Counted from the first letter of the stretch, positions 32,654 to 45,257 are shown. The stretch: DNA of 64,000 nt from Trichosphaerium sp. ATCC 40318 (GCA_038496445.1 JALMLS010000237.1:1-64000), one strand, 5' to 3'. Notes: generated by a model not told the origin, from the letters alone. Numbers and translations: made by a program.

Positions 32654-35477
32654 TCAAGGGCAAAATTTGGAAAACCCGATGCCATGGTTCGTTTTGATGT
32701 CATCTATGAGATGTAGTGTTCCTGTGACAGCTAATAGAACAGTACTCCCCTGTAAACAGCGCTATTAGCATAATACCGAAGTCAAGAAAAGCCAAACCTT
32801 TCGGAGAAAAAAAAGGAAAGTCAAAACCAAAAATGGAAAATACACGAAAATGTCGCTCCATAGCACAAATCAAAATGTGGTAGTACTCTAGAAAACATGA
32901 AAACGCCCCAAGAATACATACTATTCACGGGTTGTTTTGTTTTAGGAGATTTTTTTTTGGTGTTTGCTCTCGGCCGAAACGTTTTGTTGTTTTCTTGTTT
33001 GACGTACCACTATGATCGATACAATAGCGAATACTATGTAACTCTTCTTGTTGTACTTGCGTACAAGCCAATTTAATGCAGTTTGACCTACAAAACTTGT
33101 TGCAAAGCCTATAACAGTGTGAGGATGTTGGCTATAGTGTTTTGAGAAAAAAAAAGAAAAATAGGAAATTAATGCAAACGAAAAGTTTTCATTTCTCCAA
33201 GTTGAACGAATATCTAACGTACCAATTACGGCAAAAACACCGCCATACTCCCATATTAAACGACCTAATACGCCAAATTGTACGACAGCCGAAATTGAAG
33301 TAAAGAGCTAGAGTTAGCGTTAGTTCTTTTTTTTTTTTTTGAGTGATTAATTTTGAAGCAAACAGTAAGATTTACTCGGCTTAGTCTTGCTAATTTTTTT
33401 CAATTTTGTACTATTACGTACAATCATTAGACTTCCTGTGGCAGCTGTAACATCTGCTAAAACACCAAGTTCAAGCTGTAAGGATTGTAAGTATCAAAAA
33501 ATAAAGAAAAAAGTAAAACGTTCTATGTTTCAAAAAAATTGTTCCTTGGCGTGCAACTTAAAGGGTACTACTATTTAAAACAGTTCAACATAAATACAAT
33601 AATTTCTTTGGGTATATTTTCATTTCAAAGCAAAGAATAACAACACACAAGTGCCAAGAGTAGAAATGTCAAAAAATAAAAAAACACGTGCCATAACCGG
33701 ACTTAGAACCATTCCGCCACCAATACCAAGAAGACTTGCTAAAATACCAGCAAATATACTAATAGTACATGTAACAAAAGCATTCTTTGTTGTCCACATT
33801 ATATCTCCTTCAGGGAAAGGATAATTGTTTGCGACTTTAACTTTATGTTTTCTGACAAGCATCCAAGCGATTAGTCCAGCAGCAACAAACAAAAGAGGGA
33901 ATATACACCAATATACTATCCAAAATACTGCACTACATTGCTTTATATCAAGAATACTATGACCTAGGACATTGTTATAAGAGGTATCACCAAAGAGCAA
34001 AGCTTGTAAGTTGGTTTGATTCCAAGGGAGAATAATAAAAACAACGTACCTCCTTTTGCGCCTTTGACTAGGGAGTACAAACAGATAACAATCAAAATGA
34101 CAAATAATGCTCCAACTTTTAACCAAGGCGTTTTTGCTTCTTCCTTGTATAGCTTATCCAAAGCATCACCTTAAAAAATAACATTAACACTCTTACGACT
34201 TTATTAACCAAAGACGTACTTGATATTGACGGTTGTTCATCTTCACCTGCTTCTTGGATTGAACCTTTCATTACAGGTGTATCAAGCTCTTCACCGCTAC
34301 TATCATCTTCACGACCACTACTACTACTATTATCTCTAGCACTACTGCCTGATGCTTCATCAGTGTCAAGTTCTAGTACTTTTCCATCATCTGAAATTGA
34401 ATCTCCAGCTTCAGTTGGTAATGGCACATGCCCTCCTTGTTCTGGAGTAGCAGAAGACTCTCTTTTGTATAGTTTATAACCCTTGAGGATTAATCAGTGA
34501 TTGTTACAACGAGTACAAATTAAAACAACGAGAAAAAAAGCAGTTGAATAAAAAAAAAATCGTACTTTGGCGCCTGTACGGTAACTCGCATAGATCAGAG
34601 TCATAATGAGTAACACAAGAGTCAACCAATCTGGAAACATTTGATTTAACATGACACCAATAATAGTACCACCAAGTGCAAGAGGAGACATAAGTAGAGC
34701 TAAAAATTAAATGTTAGAAAAGTATCCCAAAATTTCCTCAACACAATACAATACAAAAAAGTTCACAATACTTGCCCAAATCATAGTAAATCAGAGGTCT
34801 ATTGACTAGCGGATGCCTCTTCATACCCATTTGAATCCAATTTGCTACGGCAGCACCTGCTATGAGACTCTAGGAGGAGGTAAATGAGCGTAAGGCTTTT
34901 TCCAAAGTGTCATTTTTTTTTTTGAAGAAATGACGCTTGGCTTGTTTAAAATTGTAACATACGTTCGACAATGGCACCGCATCGCGTGGGAGAAAGCCTC
35001 CGATGAGTATAAGGACAGGAATGAAAACTCCACCTCCTCCAACGCCACCGCCAGCTGCAATCGCCCCAGTGGTGAATAGTACGAGCATATACTAGGAGAT
35101 TTAGCTATACTACATAAAACCAGCGATAATTGGCAGTGTTTTCTTATTTTCTTTTCTTCCGGCTTTTATCAGGCCACAGTGCCATAAAGATTCGTTTGAT
35201 AGCGTACCGATGCATCGCGAATACCGTAATGTTGGAATACATGCTTACGCTTGCAAGAGTTCTTAAATATGAATTTGGACTTCTCTACAGTGTTGTTCTC
35301 AAGTTTGCAGTTGTACGTTTTGTATGTCAATGGTTTCTCCTGGCATTTTTCCTGACAATCGAAGTATACAGGCTCTGTAGTATTTCCAGTTGGAGTTGTG
35401 CCATTTGGCGCATCACTAGCCAAACTAACACTAACAACAACAGCTAGCACTAAAATATACCCCGCCACATTGTACAT
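32654..35477 (-). CDS. TauE/SafE-family membrane transporter
   Basis: About eleven exons from ATG 35477 to TGA 32654-32656. A signal peptide (MYNVAGYILVLAVVVSVSLA) and a Cys-containing lumenal part precede the family's first repeat (AAGGGVGGGGVFIPVLILIG), followed by LLMSPLALGGTIIGVMLN, a long acidic Ser-rich cytosolic loop (SSSSGREDDSSGEELD, at 34230-34330), and the second repeat with SLLGIGGGMVLSPVMARV. It ends with TVIGFATSFVG and a last helix (VLLAVTGTLHL). The glycine-rich GGGG/GIGGG repeat pair and helix layout are those of sulfite/organosulfur exporter TauE/SafE proteins; plant and ciliate homologues have the same signal peptide plus loop arrangement. Substrate unknown; sulfonates, sulfite or other anions are the usual guess. 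Confidence 0.8.
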
Positions 35478-35824
35478 TGTGACTAAAGCTATCTCTCGGG
35501 CTTTTAATGGGGTAGCTTACTTAATATTTGATTGTTAAGGTGTACTACCAAAAGACAACTCGATGTGTGACTCGGTGTGCGTAGCACGGGCAGGATGTTT
35601 TATACAACAGACTATTAAACCCAAATTCTTAGCAACCTCACAGTTTTTTTTATTTACAAGTCGTTTGAAGGTATTTAACGCAGTGTCAATGCGTAGCTTT
35701 TTAGTATAGTACAAATAGGGCTATTGATAGATAATATTATATAGTTACCTACTAGATTGTTAGTAAATGATCATTGAGTACAAAAGAATAAAATTACAGA
35801 AATTGAAAAAAACCGCACTTAGTT

Positions 35825-36716
35825 TCAGTGGTATGTTACTTCTGCTAATAGTGCACCAATAAGGCCAATAGCAATTAATACAACAAAGTATCGTTTAATA
35901 GTACGCAGGGACAATAAAGAACTTGGTTGTCTCTTTGCTCTCTTCCTTGCTTCTTTCTTCTGCAAGCGTAATGTTAGTAAAGCAAGCCCAGAAAAGCACA
36001 ATAACAAGAGAAAGGTAAAATAGAATAAAACTTGAAAGACGTTTTAATTCAAAGCAATTATAATAACCGACTTGCACTCAAACGTGTTTTCTAATTGGTT
36101 TCTCGTTGACGCGATATAAAGACGGTGTTGTGTCACAAAACTACAAACGAGAAAAAAAAGCAAAAAAAAGGTTTAGTTCGTTTTTATCGTTTTGCGTTTT
36201 TACGCCTCGCGTACCATGTACTCTCGTAGAGCCATTTCAAAATAACTAGATCTTCTATTGTATTCATAGTTACAAGTTCTGATCGCCGCTAACTCAACAC
36301 CACTTGTCTTATCAGACCAAGACACCTACAGTAATCATAAGTATGGCAACATAAAATGAGTAGGGCTCGTTGATTTAAACTTATTGGGACAAACAACCCT
36401 CCTTTTTAACAAAAAAGAAAGTGTGTAGTTGTAAGTCGTAGTTTTTACGTACCGTTTTATTTGGTGTCGGGCCACGTTTAGGTGATTTTAACGCAGAGCG
36501 CTGAGTTACGTAATCGTGTAAATTACAGCCTAACGATTCACACGGTAGTGGAGTGGGTACGCCACCAGTGGCCTTCAAGGGTTTCTTAGGCGCAATAGAT
36601 TTTTTAGCCTTTTCCACTGCTTCAGGCGTTATACCGTTCGCTGCGAGTTGGGCTGCGTCCATGAAAGCAACCGCAAGGTTATTGGAGATTTTATCGCCAA
36701 GTTGTGCTGACGTCAT
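35825..36716 (-). CDS. tail-anchored protein with PP1-docking-like motif
   Basis: ATG 36716 (MTSAQLGDKISNNLA) in an exon ending at the GTACGT donor near 36452; exon 2 from about 36327 starts VSWSDKTSGVELAAIRT and ends at another GTACGC donor after REYM; a third short exon (FCDTTPSLYRVNE) and a fourth basic exon (KKEARKRAKRQPSS) lead to a C-terminal hydrophobic helix YFVVLIAIGLIGALLAEV and stop 35825-35827. The exon 1/2 joint creates NKTVSWSD, which fits the [KR]-x-V-x-[FW] docking motif for protein phosphatase 1. The last helix with only four residues after it is a tail anchor, as on ER, nuclear-envelope or mitochondrial outer membranes. Family unknown. The last two joins are hand-made. Confidence 0.45.
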
Positions 36717-37014
36717 AGCATGTATGGAGGAGTGTAATAGCAGGTGTTGGTGGTGTAATTGTAAGAAGAAGATCGTTGAATTGTCAATTTCATAAGGCAA
36801 CAAGTTTAAGACGCGAGAACAAATCGCTACATGTACTCGTGTGCGTAATATAAGCTTGTAATGCTATTTCGCTGTACTTTTCAATACCTGCCTTATTTGA
36901 TACACTTACGAAAAGGTTGCGGGTATTGGTGTTACAGCGACTGGCGCATTTGCGGTCATTTAATGTAGAAATAATTTGAAATTTCTCACTTATTTTTCAA
37001 ACCGTAAAATAACC

Positions 37015-38799
37015 ATGCGAAGTGTAGCATTCATACTGCTCTTGGTGACAATTGTAGTTGCAACTACAGACAAACCTTATGCCATACACGTTGCTCCAAC
37101 GGTAACTTTGATTATTGCTCTACGATCTTTACTAACAGTCCGAACAGGGCATCGCAACGCAAATGCGAATCGGTTGGACGACAAAAACAGAACTCAGTAC
37201 GCTCATGGGTCTCCGTGTCTCACGGACTAATAATAAGTGCAGCATCTACTGTTGAGTATGGTGTAGAACCTTCTCAGTACTCTTTCGAGGTCACTGGCGC
37301 TTCTACAGAATTTACACATGGTGAGTGTGCTTATAAGGGATCAAACGCAGTATTTAACGCGTATCTTAGGGAGATATTTCTCCCATTACCTCAATGAGGC
37401 ATTACTCGATAATCTAAAACCTGACACTCGCTATTACTATCGCGTTAAAACCAATACCACAGTACGTGGCATCCTTAGCTTAAAGTCTGATCATCTTGGT
37501 AGACACGGAGAGAGTACTCGTTTAAAACACTGCCTGTAACGTCTAGACAGATATCAGTTGCTGTTATTGCTGATTTAGGTCAAACAGTACACTCTCACAG
37601 TGTCATTGAAGGCCTCTTGGAATATAAGACAGATTTGGTATCTATTTGTTTTTGACTATTTTATTGAATCTCACATATATTTAGCTTATTATCTATGGGG
37701 ATATGTCTTACTCGGATGTACGCGTGCACGATGCTGCTCTTCATCAAAAACCTTGTTTTTTAATCATTTGAAAAAGGGAAACGAAACTCGTTGGGATACT
37801 TGGTCTAAACTTGCTGAACCTCTACGTACTGATTCCCTGACAAAACCGCATGCACTGACTTATTCGTAGTCGCTTCTAGACCAACAATATTCGCTCCAGG
37901 AAACCACGAGGAATATGACGATTTTGTGTCGTACGAACATCTTTTTTTTCTTCTTTTTTCTTTGGATTAACAAACATTTCAAAGGTATCGTAAACGTTTC
38001 CTTAACCCTTGGAGAGAAAGTGGCGGAGAAGATAACTGCTATTTCAGTTTTAATTTTGGACCACTAGTACACTTTACAGTGCTAAGTTCGGAGAGAGGCT
38101 GCCAACCTTATCACACGGGTATGCTTTTTTTTTTGAAAGTACTGTACTTTACACTTTTGTCTTGACTATAATTTAAGGCTCTGTGCAATTACGATGGCTA
38201 AATAATGATATTAAAATGAACACCGCACCTTGGTCCATATTTGGATGGCATAGACCTTGGTACAACTCCAACACACACCATCACGTGCGTATTTCCTGTT
38301 TTTTTTTCATAATCAATTTTCGACTTATTTGCGTGCGTAGGGTGAAGGTGAAAAGATGAGACGTGCTATGGAGAGTACTGTAAAGGGACATGCTGATATA
38401 TGTATATCAGGACATGTCCACGCTTATGAAAGATTTCATAGAGTACGCTACAATCAAAGAATATTTCCGCCCTATTTTTTCTATGTTCTTGTTTTTTTCG
38501 CGCTCTTTAACTGACTTCGTATATAGGTTTATGATAATAAATTAGATAATGAAGGTCCTATTTATATTACCAATGGTAACGCTGGTAATCGTGAGGGTCT
38601 TGCCAAAGGTTGGCCTTATTTGAGTGATCTGTAAGTATTAATTTTTGCAATATTGTGTTCATTGATTATTAGCTCTGCATTTCACTATGATGAAGATTGG
38701 GGTTTCACAATAATGCAAATATCTCCAACTAAACTCACATGGCAACATCGCCGAGAGTCTGATCACAGAATCATAGATTCATTCACTTTACAAAAGTAA
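37015..38799 (+). CDS. purple-acid-phosphatase-like metallophosphoesterase
   Basis: ATG 37015 gives a signal peptide (MRSVAFILLLVTIVVATTDK). About nine short exons follow with the fibronectin-like N-terminal domain (MRIGWTTKTE, VEYGVEPSQYSF, NLKPDTRYYYRV) and the catalytic domain: SVAVIADLGQT, GDMSYSD, FAPGNHEEYD, IFGWHRPWYNSNTHH, ADICISGHVHAYERFH and IYITNGNAG. The metal ligands of the family (Asp, Asp/Tyr, Asn-His, His, His-x-His) are present, although DLG lacks the usual Gly-Asp-x-Gly wording. Secreted or lysosomal acid phosphatase is expected. Exon limits in 37090-37620 are uncertain because several frames alternate there. Stop 38797-38799. Confidence 0.75.
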
Positions 38800-39051
38800 A
38801 CATTTTTTGCTCTAATGAGCGTAATAAAACATTATGATATTATCAATTTGGTTTGTGTCTTTACGTCGAAATTGCTATAGTAGCTAATTGTTGTGCATGA
38901 AAGCGTACTTAGCATCGTTGATAAAACTAAACGGAACAAAACCAATGAGGGAGCTAGGAGAGAAGTCTTTATTGTTGTTTTTTTAAAATAGATTTTGGCA
39001 TACTGTCTTCTTCTGATGACGAACCCTATCACTTTGTAAGTCTATATTTTA

Positions 39052-39742
39052 TTAGTACTCAATGCGTACAGAGTCATTCGTAACAATGTCATCATCTGAG
39101 TTTATCACTTCTTCTTCTGACTGAAAAGAAACAGAAGCAACCTTGCTTATGTTTGTATTATTCTTATCTTGAAAGACATCCATTACAACTGGTTTGTTAC
39201 GTTTTCTTGATTTCGTTGTCATCGTAGGATCACGTTCACTGTCTCTCAGAAGATTTAAAGCAATCTTTGATCCATTATGTGTCATGTGGTACCGAGGTGC
39301 TTTTCTAGGTTGAGGAGCTAATTTACCAACCGAGTCCTAATGATGGAAATGTTATTTCTTAAAAACTCCGCTCAACGCATAGATTACTGAGACCAACGCT
39401 GTTGAAAAGCTTACCCTCTGTTTAACATACTGTTTCCTACAATAAAAAAGATCGAGGTGAGTTTTATCACGTGACTATCGAGATAAAGTTGTAAATAAAA
39501 ACCGTACTTACCTTTGAGCTTTTACTGTATTTATCCATTCAAAAATACGCTTACATACGCCAAAAACCATTATGAGTAATGTAGCTCCTGCGAAAGCGAT
39601 AAAAATGAAATGGGCTTGTTAACAGTGTTAAAGGTTGTTTGATACTAATGGCGTTCAAACCTATGCGTTCTTCTCTTTCTCTTTCATCTCCTGTTGTGTT
39701 GGTTGAGTTGTTGGAAGTGAAATTCGACGCTGGAGCTATCAT
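39052..39742 (-). CDS. single-pass membrane protein
   Basis: ATG 39742; the first exon reads MIAPASNFTSNNSTNTTGDE, with three N-x-S/T glycosylation sites, so the N-terminus probably faces out. The next exon carries a membrane helix (FIAFAGATLLIMVFGV), then a short KQYVKQR exon, then a cytosolic tail with APQPRKAPRYHM, KSRKRNKP and an acidic end (EEEVINSDDDIVTNDS), stop 39052-39054. Four exons. No family recognised. A separate ATG exon-like stretch at 39825-39899 (MDLQRLYAGIQQRRE) on the same strand cannot be joined in frame. Confidence 0.45.
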
Positions 39743-39973
39743 TTAAGCAAAAAATGGTTTCACATAAGTACTTGATATCGCAGTAATAAGCAAGCACTAA
39801 ATAGAAAAGAAAATCAGCCGGTACTTTTTTTATGGACCAAAATCGTATTATTATTTCCCGCCTTTGCTGTATACCAGCATACAGCCTTTGTAAATCCATT
39901 GGGCCAAACGCAGGTCACTTAATAGTACCGCTTGGTAATAAGCCACTATTTTGTGTTTCTGGGCGCGAAACAG

Positions 39974-42429
39974 ATGACCAGCCGAAAACGAAAGGCTGAC
40001 GTATTGAAGTCACCTGTAAAACGACTGCGACGCGATTCTGCTGCTAAAGACACCACAACAAGTTACCTTGGTTCTCCCATAGCTAGCATTAAAAGCCTAC
40101 TAGGATGGAAAGCTGACAAGGTAATTATTCTAATAATCTCTCCTACCCGTCGCCTTGTACTTTAGCTTGTTCAGTACATACAATACGACACCATGCGGCG
40201 TATTCTAACCGTTACAGCTTGCTGTTATTCTCAGCTATTTTACAGGCTATTAAATACCCCACAGTGAATTAAATTCGTACTAGGGACAAACAGACGGTAG
40301 AGACGCAAAAAGGCTAAAAGTCACACCTAATTCACCATCGTTCATTACGAGCTCCCCACATAAAAGTCGTGCAAAACAAAAGTCCAAACCTTCACGCTCA
40401 GCGAGAAATTTAACGGCAGTATTTAACCAAGTGGCTGCTAGCGAGGCTGATGAGGCAATAGGAGAGGAGAATGCGGTACGTTTTAGGCGATTTTAAACGC
40501 ATTAGTGGTCGCCTTCTGACAAAAAAAAAACCCATCAAATATTTTTATTGCGTCTATTTTACTCAATTTTTCGCTTCCCTACGCTCATAGATTGCAGTAC
40601 TATACGTTTTTATTTTTTTCCCCTGATTTGACACAAACCGCTTTATTTTTTTTTTGCTTATGATTTTGCGAGTTTAGATCTCTGACGAAGCGACTGATAC
40701 ATACTCAAGTATTATAGAAAGATTGTTTTCTCCTGTGCTAAAAGCATTTCAAGGCCCATCCGAATTATCAGGTACAATTTTTCGCGTGTACGCGCTAATG
40801 CTTACGCGGATTTTTTGTAGAGACCTCTGAAGATGATAATAATGTATTACGCTCTCTAGAGTGTAAAGAGACCCTTCTTGATGAAGGGGAAGAAGTGATC
40901 GAGCAAGAAGAGGAAGAGGAAGAAGTTGAAGAATTCGATCCGTACGTCATTTGCGAGCTTCCGTACCTGCACTGCGCATGTTTTTTTTTGAATTAAATTA
41001 GTCAGAAACGTCAAAAAAAAGCGTTTGTAAATCAGAAAGTAGCCTGAAACGAGTTACCTTGTACTAACATTACTTGTAGATGGCTGTTTATGTATTCTTT
41101 ACCAAAAAACCCTCCAAAACCGATTATTGGACCTGTTTTACCAAGGAAACGATGTAAAAAGAATACTCTAGTGTTAGATTTGGACGAAACCCTTGTACAT
41201 TGTAGTTTAGACCCAGCCCGACGAGAGGGTTGTGACTTTGTATTAGATATCTTTATAGAAGAAGAAAAGTGCAACTACACCGTACGTGTTTTAAAAATTT
41301 TAGTTTGAAGAACATAAAACCAATATTTGGTCTAAAAGACTCTCAAACTATTTCGTGATTTTTCGACCAAACCAGTTTCAAAAATCTCGCCTTTACAAAT
41401 GGATACGGCCATACAACCATGAAAACTCCGTGTCTCTTTCCGAACCGCGAAGATAAGCATGGTATGGCCCTGCCAGTACTTGGGTCCGTGAGGACCAGGG
41501 AACGTAGGGTGCTGTATTCATTTTGCTTCTTTTTTCCTTTTCGATTGTGCATGTGGACGCAGGCAGCGATATCGTCTCTTGTGTTTTTATTATGTAGTGT
41601 TAATGTTCGATTTTTTAGGTATTTTGTTATGTACGACCGCACTTGTATGAATTTTTAAATGCTGTTGCGAATAAGTTCGAAATAGTTTTATTCACAGCAT
41701 CCCAGCAGGTACGCTTTTTTTATCCAAAAAAACCTCATGAGAATCCATTAATATCCACAAAAGGGATACAAAGTTGGAGTGTCTCTTTTTCGTTCTCTGA
41801 TTATTTGTCATAAACCGACTGTTTTTTTTTATTTGTACTTACTTTTTTTAGGTCTATGCTGATGTTCTCCTTGATAAACTTGACCCAGATGGCAAATACT
41901 TTCATCATAGATTATTCAGAGACTCTTGTGTAGTATGGCAAGGTAATTGTCTGAAGGACTTGCGTGTTCTGGGTCGTGATTTGTCAAAAGTTGTAATTGT
42001 AGATAATTCACCTTATGTTTTTGGTTTTCAGGTACGCTTCTTCTCTAATCTCATTCAAGTGCTTGGTTGAGGCAAAAATGACCGCTGTGAGCCATGTTTG
42101 TATATTATAGATTGTGCAGCTCGCGCCTAGCAGTCCTTACAAACGCGAGGGTTGAATGAACTCTCAGTGCTTTTTTTTTTCTCGTGCTTCTCTTTTTGAT
42201 AAATGAAATTGTACTCATTGTTATGTTGTTTTAGGTTGATAATGGTATTCCTATCGAATCATATTTTGCAGAACCATCTGAAAAAGGAGATAATGAATTA
42301 ATGAAGCTTGTACCATTTTTAAACAAAATTCAAAAAAGTAAGGAAGTTAGAGATGATGTACGTTCTACGTTCAAGTCATCTGAACGTATTGAAGAAGCAG
42401 GTAAACGACGAGCACGTATGTCGTCATAA
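39974..42429 (+). CDS. SCP4/CTDSPL2-like CTD phosphatase
   Basis: About eight exons from ATG 39974. The N-terminal 180 residues are disordered: basic ([18 protein letters not shown]) with SP sites, then very acidic ([11 protein letters not shown]). The catalytic domain begins [17 protein letters not shown], the DxDx[TV] motif of haloacid-dehalogenase phosphatases, and continues with [70 protein letters not shown] and GIPIESYF. The wording is closest to CTDSPL2/SCP4, which acts in the nucleus on RNA polymerase II CTD and other phosphoproteins. The exon from 41600 to 41709 closes the gap between CNYT and YVRP. Stop 42427-42429. Confidence 0.85.
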
Positions 42430-43682
42430 AAAACAAAGAAAAGAAGAAGAAGAAGCTTGATATCATGTCCACTACACCTTTTACCTTTTGTGTACTTGTA
42501 ATATAAAGAAGTTAACAATTTTTTTTTGGTTGTTTTTTTTAGCCGAATGTTTGCCTTGACACCTGCCAATGCCTTGATGCCGTGCTATTAATACAATACA
42601 ATGTTTGTAGATAGTGTCTACAGCTCATTGTGAAGTAGGTCAGCTTCTCAGCGTTTGTATTCTCCCCATTTAAGCCGCAAATTGAATGCTTGACTTTTCT
42701 TCAAGAAGACAAAAGTACTGTTCATCGATAAACAAAATCAGATTTCTCACGGGTTTACTATGTGTGATCACAAAGCCATTACAGGTATTGTGTCGTTCGT
42801 AGGAGTATGTTAACATTAATGGTATACACGGGGATCTTATCTAAAGTGGAACTGTGGTTGCAACAGATACGACTGACATACTTTCAGAAAATTATGAGCC
42901 AAAGTAAACCACAACACTAAAACATATTGAAACCTGGAGATCATTGAACCAACCGAATAAATACTTGTGAGTCTGTCGTCCTTGTACAATAATCCTAATT
43001 AGTACAAGGTCCCACTCCGACAGCGATTGTTAATACAGTTTTGTCGTATTGGTTTATAAGATGCTATATCTGTCACGCAAGTGTAGAACAGACATCAGGC
43101 GATAGATTTTTGTTGTTCGTATTTTCTTCTGTTCTAGTTCCTTTTTGACAAGTAGTTTAGCTATTGCATCATATGTATTTGAGCGAAAAAGAAACAACGC
43201 TCGTGGTAGAGACGGAAACTACCGTAAAACGTACCAGTAAGCGCTGTCTATCTCAATGCAGGTGTACTCCATCAGCATTCATAAGTTCGTTGCATTTCTT
43301 TGGTAGCCTTCCACGCTTCCCCAAGAGTACTAGAGCGTTACTCCAATCCGAGACTGCCTGTTTCATGACAGGTAACCACTTATCACCCTGCCGAAGACTA
43401 TGATGAGATGGCTTGGGCAGTATCCGCTACTGAGGCTATTTCCTATACGCCGCTTGAAGAGACAACACTTATCTGCAAAATAAACAGCTTCAGCAATTGT
43501 ACAAACGTTCATTTGGTGCGATTCTGTGATTGTTGAACGTGTTGTGGCGTCGTGAACAGAAGTTTCAGTTTGTTCCCGACTTTTGGTCAAAGGTAGCGAA
43601 GCATTTTATAAAAATAGGATTGTGTTCTAATTATATCTTAAGGTACCCTTAAGCCAGCCATTATTCTAACAAGTATACAAGA
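42430..43682. other. unresolved region with coding-like fragments
   Basis: No complete gene could be built. On the minus strand, 43240-43430 reads QGDKWLPVMKQAVSDWSNAL and then GKRGRLPKKCNEL, ending at a stop; another protein-like stretch lies at 43440-43590 in a different frame. On the plus strand an ATG near 42758 can be spliced to give a 30-residue peptide. These could be a decayed gene, a small gene with unseen exons, or chance. Nothing else recognised. Confidence 0.25.
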
Positions 43683-45254
43683 ATGAACTCAAACAGCGCT
43701 TTCTTTGATGAGATTCCAGTTGAAATCATTATTCATATTCTACAGTTTGCTTCCGTGCTATCTATTCGTTTAGTAGCGCGTACATCTAAATTACTATCCA
43801 GCGTTACCATACAACACTTGCTGTGTGATAATAGGAAAACTATACCGATAAATACAAGAAAAAAGCTTAGAACTCTATTCAAGACAGCTCCGTACCTTAT
43901 AAAGAAACATACTCTTATCCTGAAATACTCTATCAAACAAAAAGACTTAAAGTACCTACAAGGTGTTTACGGTCTTAAATTGAAGGCGGAGTTGACAAAC
44001 AAAGTTGATTTTAAACGCTTACAGGTGGTTGATTGTATTGACTTAACATGGTGTAGCAAAGTGACTAATGATCATCTTAAACAACTTGCTGGTATACATA
44101 AAATTCTATTACGTTCTTCATATGTTACAGATGAAGGTGTGATTGCATTAGCTGGTGTTCATACAATTGCTATACGTGCCGCAAAAGTTACAGATGTTGG
44201 TGTTAAAGCATTAGCACTTGCTGGAGTTCATACGATTGATATTAGCAACTGTTATTTCGTTACAGATGCTGGTGTTAAAGCACTGGCACAAGCAGGTGTT
44301 CATTCTATTTCTTTAAGGTTTTGTACTGTTACTGACAAAGGTATCAAAGCCTTGGCTGGAGTACATAAACTTAATCTCTCAGGCACAAAAGTTACAGATG
44401 ATGGTATTAAATCATTGGCTGGTGTTCATACGATTGTACTAGACAATTGTGGGTCTATAACAGACGAAGGTGTAAAAGCGTTGGCTGGGGTTCATGCCAT
44501 TGATTTACTTGGGTGTAATGTAACAGATGACAGTATTAAGGCTCTTGCTGGTGTACACACAATTTATTTACGTGCTTGTATTCAGGTTACAGGTGATGGC
44601 ATTAAAGCACTCGCTGGTGTTCACAAAATTAATCTGCGTGGTACTAAAGTTACAGATGAGGGTGTTGCAGCTTTAGCTGGTGTACATACAATTGATTTAA
44701 GTGGTTGTAGTACTATAACAGATACTGGCATTAAAACATTATGCGGTGTTCATTCCATTAATGTAAGTGGTTGCAATATTACAGACGAAGGCATTAAACC
44801 TTTAGCTGGTGTCCATACAATTAATTTAAATGGCTGCAATGTAACAGATGCTGGAATTAAAGCACTCTCTGGTGTCTATAAAATAGATATTGGTTACTGT
44901 GATCAAATTACAGATGATGGTATTAAGGCATTAGCTGGTGTTCATGAAATTGGTTTACGTTGTTGTAGAGTTACAGATGACGGGGTTAAAGCATTAGCTG
45001 GTGTTTATTCGATTGACTTAACCAATTGTACAGGGTTAACAGATGAAGGTGTTAAAGCTTTAGCCGGTGTTCATAAAATAGAACTTATAGCATGTAATCA
45101 AATTACTGATGATGGTGTGGCAGCATTGGCTGGCGTATATTCAATCAATGTACTGTATTGTGAACGTATTACCAAAAAGGGCATCAAAGCTTTAGGTGAT
45201 GCTGATATTATAGGTAGAGAAGACTCTGAAAGGATATCATTGTTAAACTCATAA
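43683..45254 (+). CDS. F-box/leucine-rich-repeat protein 3 (largest copy)
   Basis: Intronless, 523 residues, ATG 43683. F-box-like residues 8-45 (FDEIPVEIIIHILQFAS, RLVARTSKLL). From about residue 95 there are about 19 LRR units of the form VHxIxLxxCxVTDEGIKALAG, with both Cys and Thr/Ser variants. Two units carry an extra Ala pair (KALALAGVH, KALAQAGVH). The repeats remain nearly identical in protein and similar in DNA. It is the longest of three intact copies; repeat number differs among copies (about 13, 11 and 19), as expected for repeat gain and loss. Presumed SCF substrate receptor; target unknown. The short tail (GREDSERISLLNS) is unique. Confidence 0.85.
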   Translation: MNSNSAFFDEIPVEIIIHILQFASVLSIRLVARTSKLLSSVTIQHLLCDNRKTIPINTRKKLRTLFKTAPYLIKKHTLILKYSIKQKDLKYLQGVYGLKLKAELTNKVDFKRLQVVDCIDLTWCSKVTNDHLKQLAGIHKILLRSSYVTDEGVIALAGVHTIAIRAAKVTDVGVKALALAGVHTIDISNCYFVTDAGVKALAQAGVHSISLRFCTVTDKGIKALAGVHKLNLSGTKVTDDGIKSLAGVHTIVLDNCGSITDEGVKALAGVHAIDLLGCNVTDDSIKALAGVHTIYLRACIQVTGDGIKALAGVHKINLRGTKVTDEGVAALAGVHTIDLSGCSTITDTGIKTLCGVHSINVSGCNITDEGIKPLAGVHTINLNGCNVTDAGIKALSGVYKIDIGYCDQITDDGIKALAGVHEIGLRCCRVTDDGVKALAGVYSIDLTNCTGLTDEGVKALAGVHKIELIACNQITDDGVAALAGVYSINVLYCERITKKGIKALGDADIIGREDSERISLLNS

Positions 45255-45257
45255 TAA

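Noticed and set aside
39825-39899. First exon (MDLQRLYAG) of the single-pass membrane gene
   Set aside because: Its GTACCG donor cannot be joined to the next exon without a stop; the ATG at 39742 is simpler.
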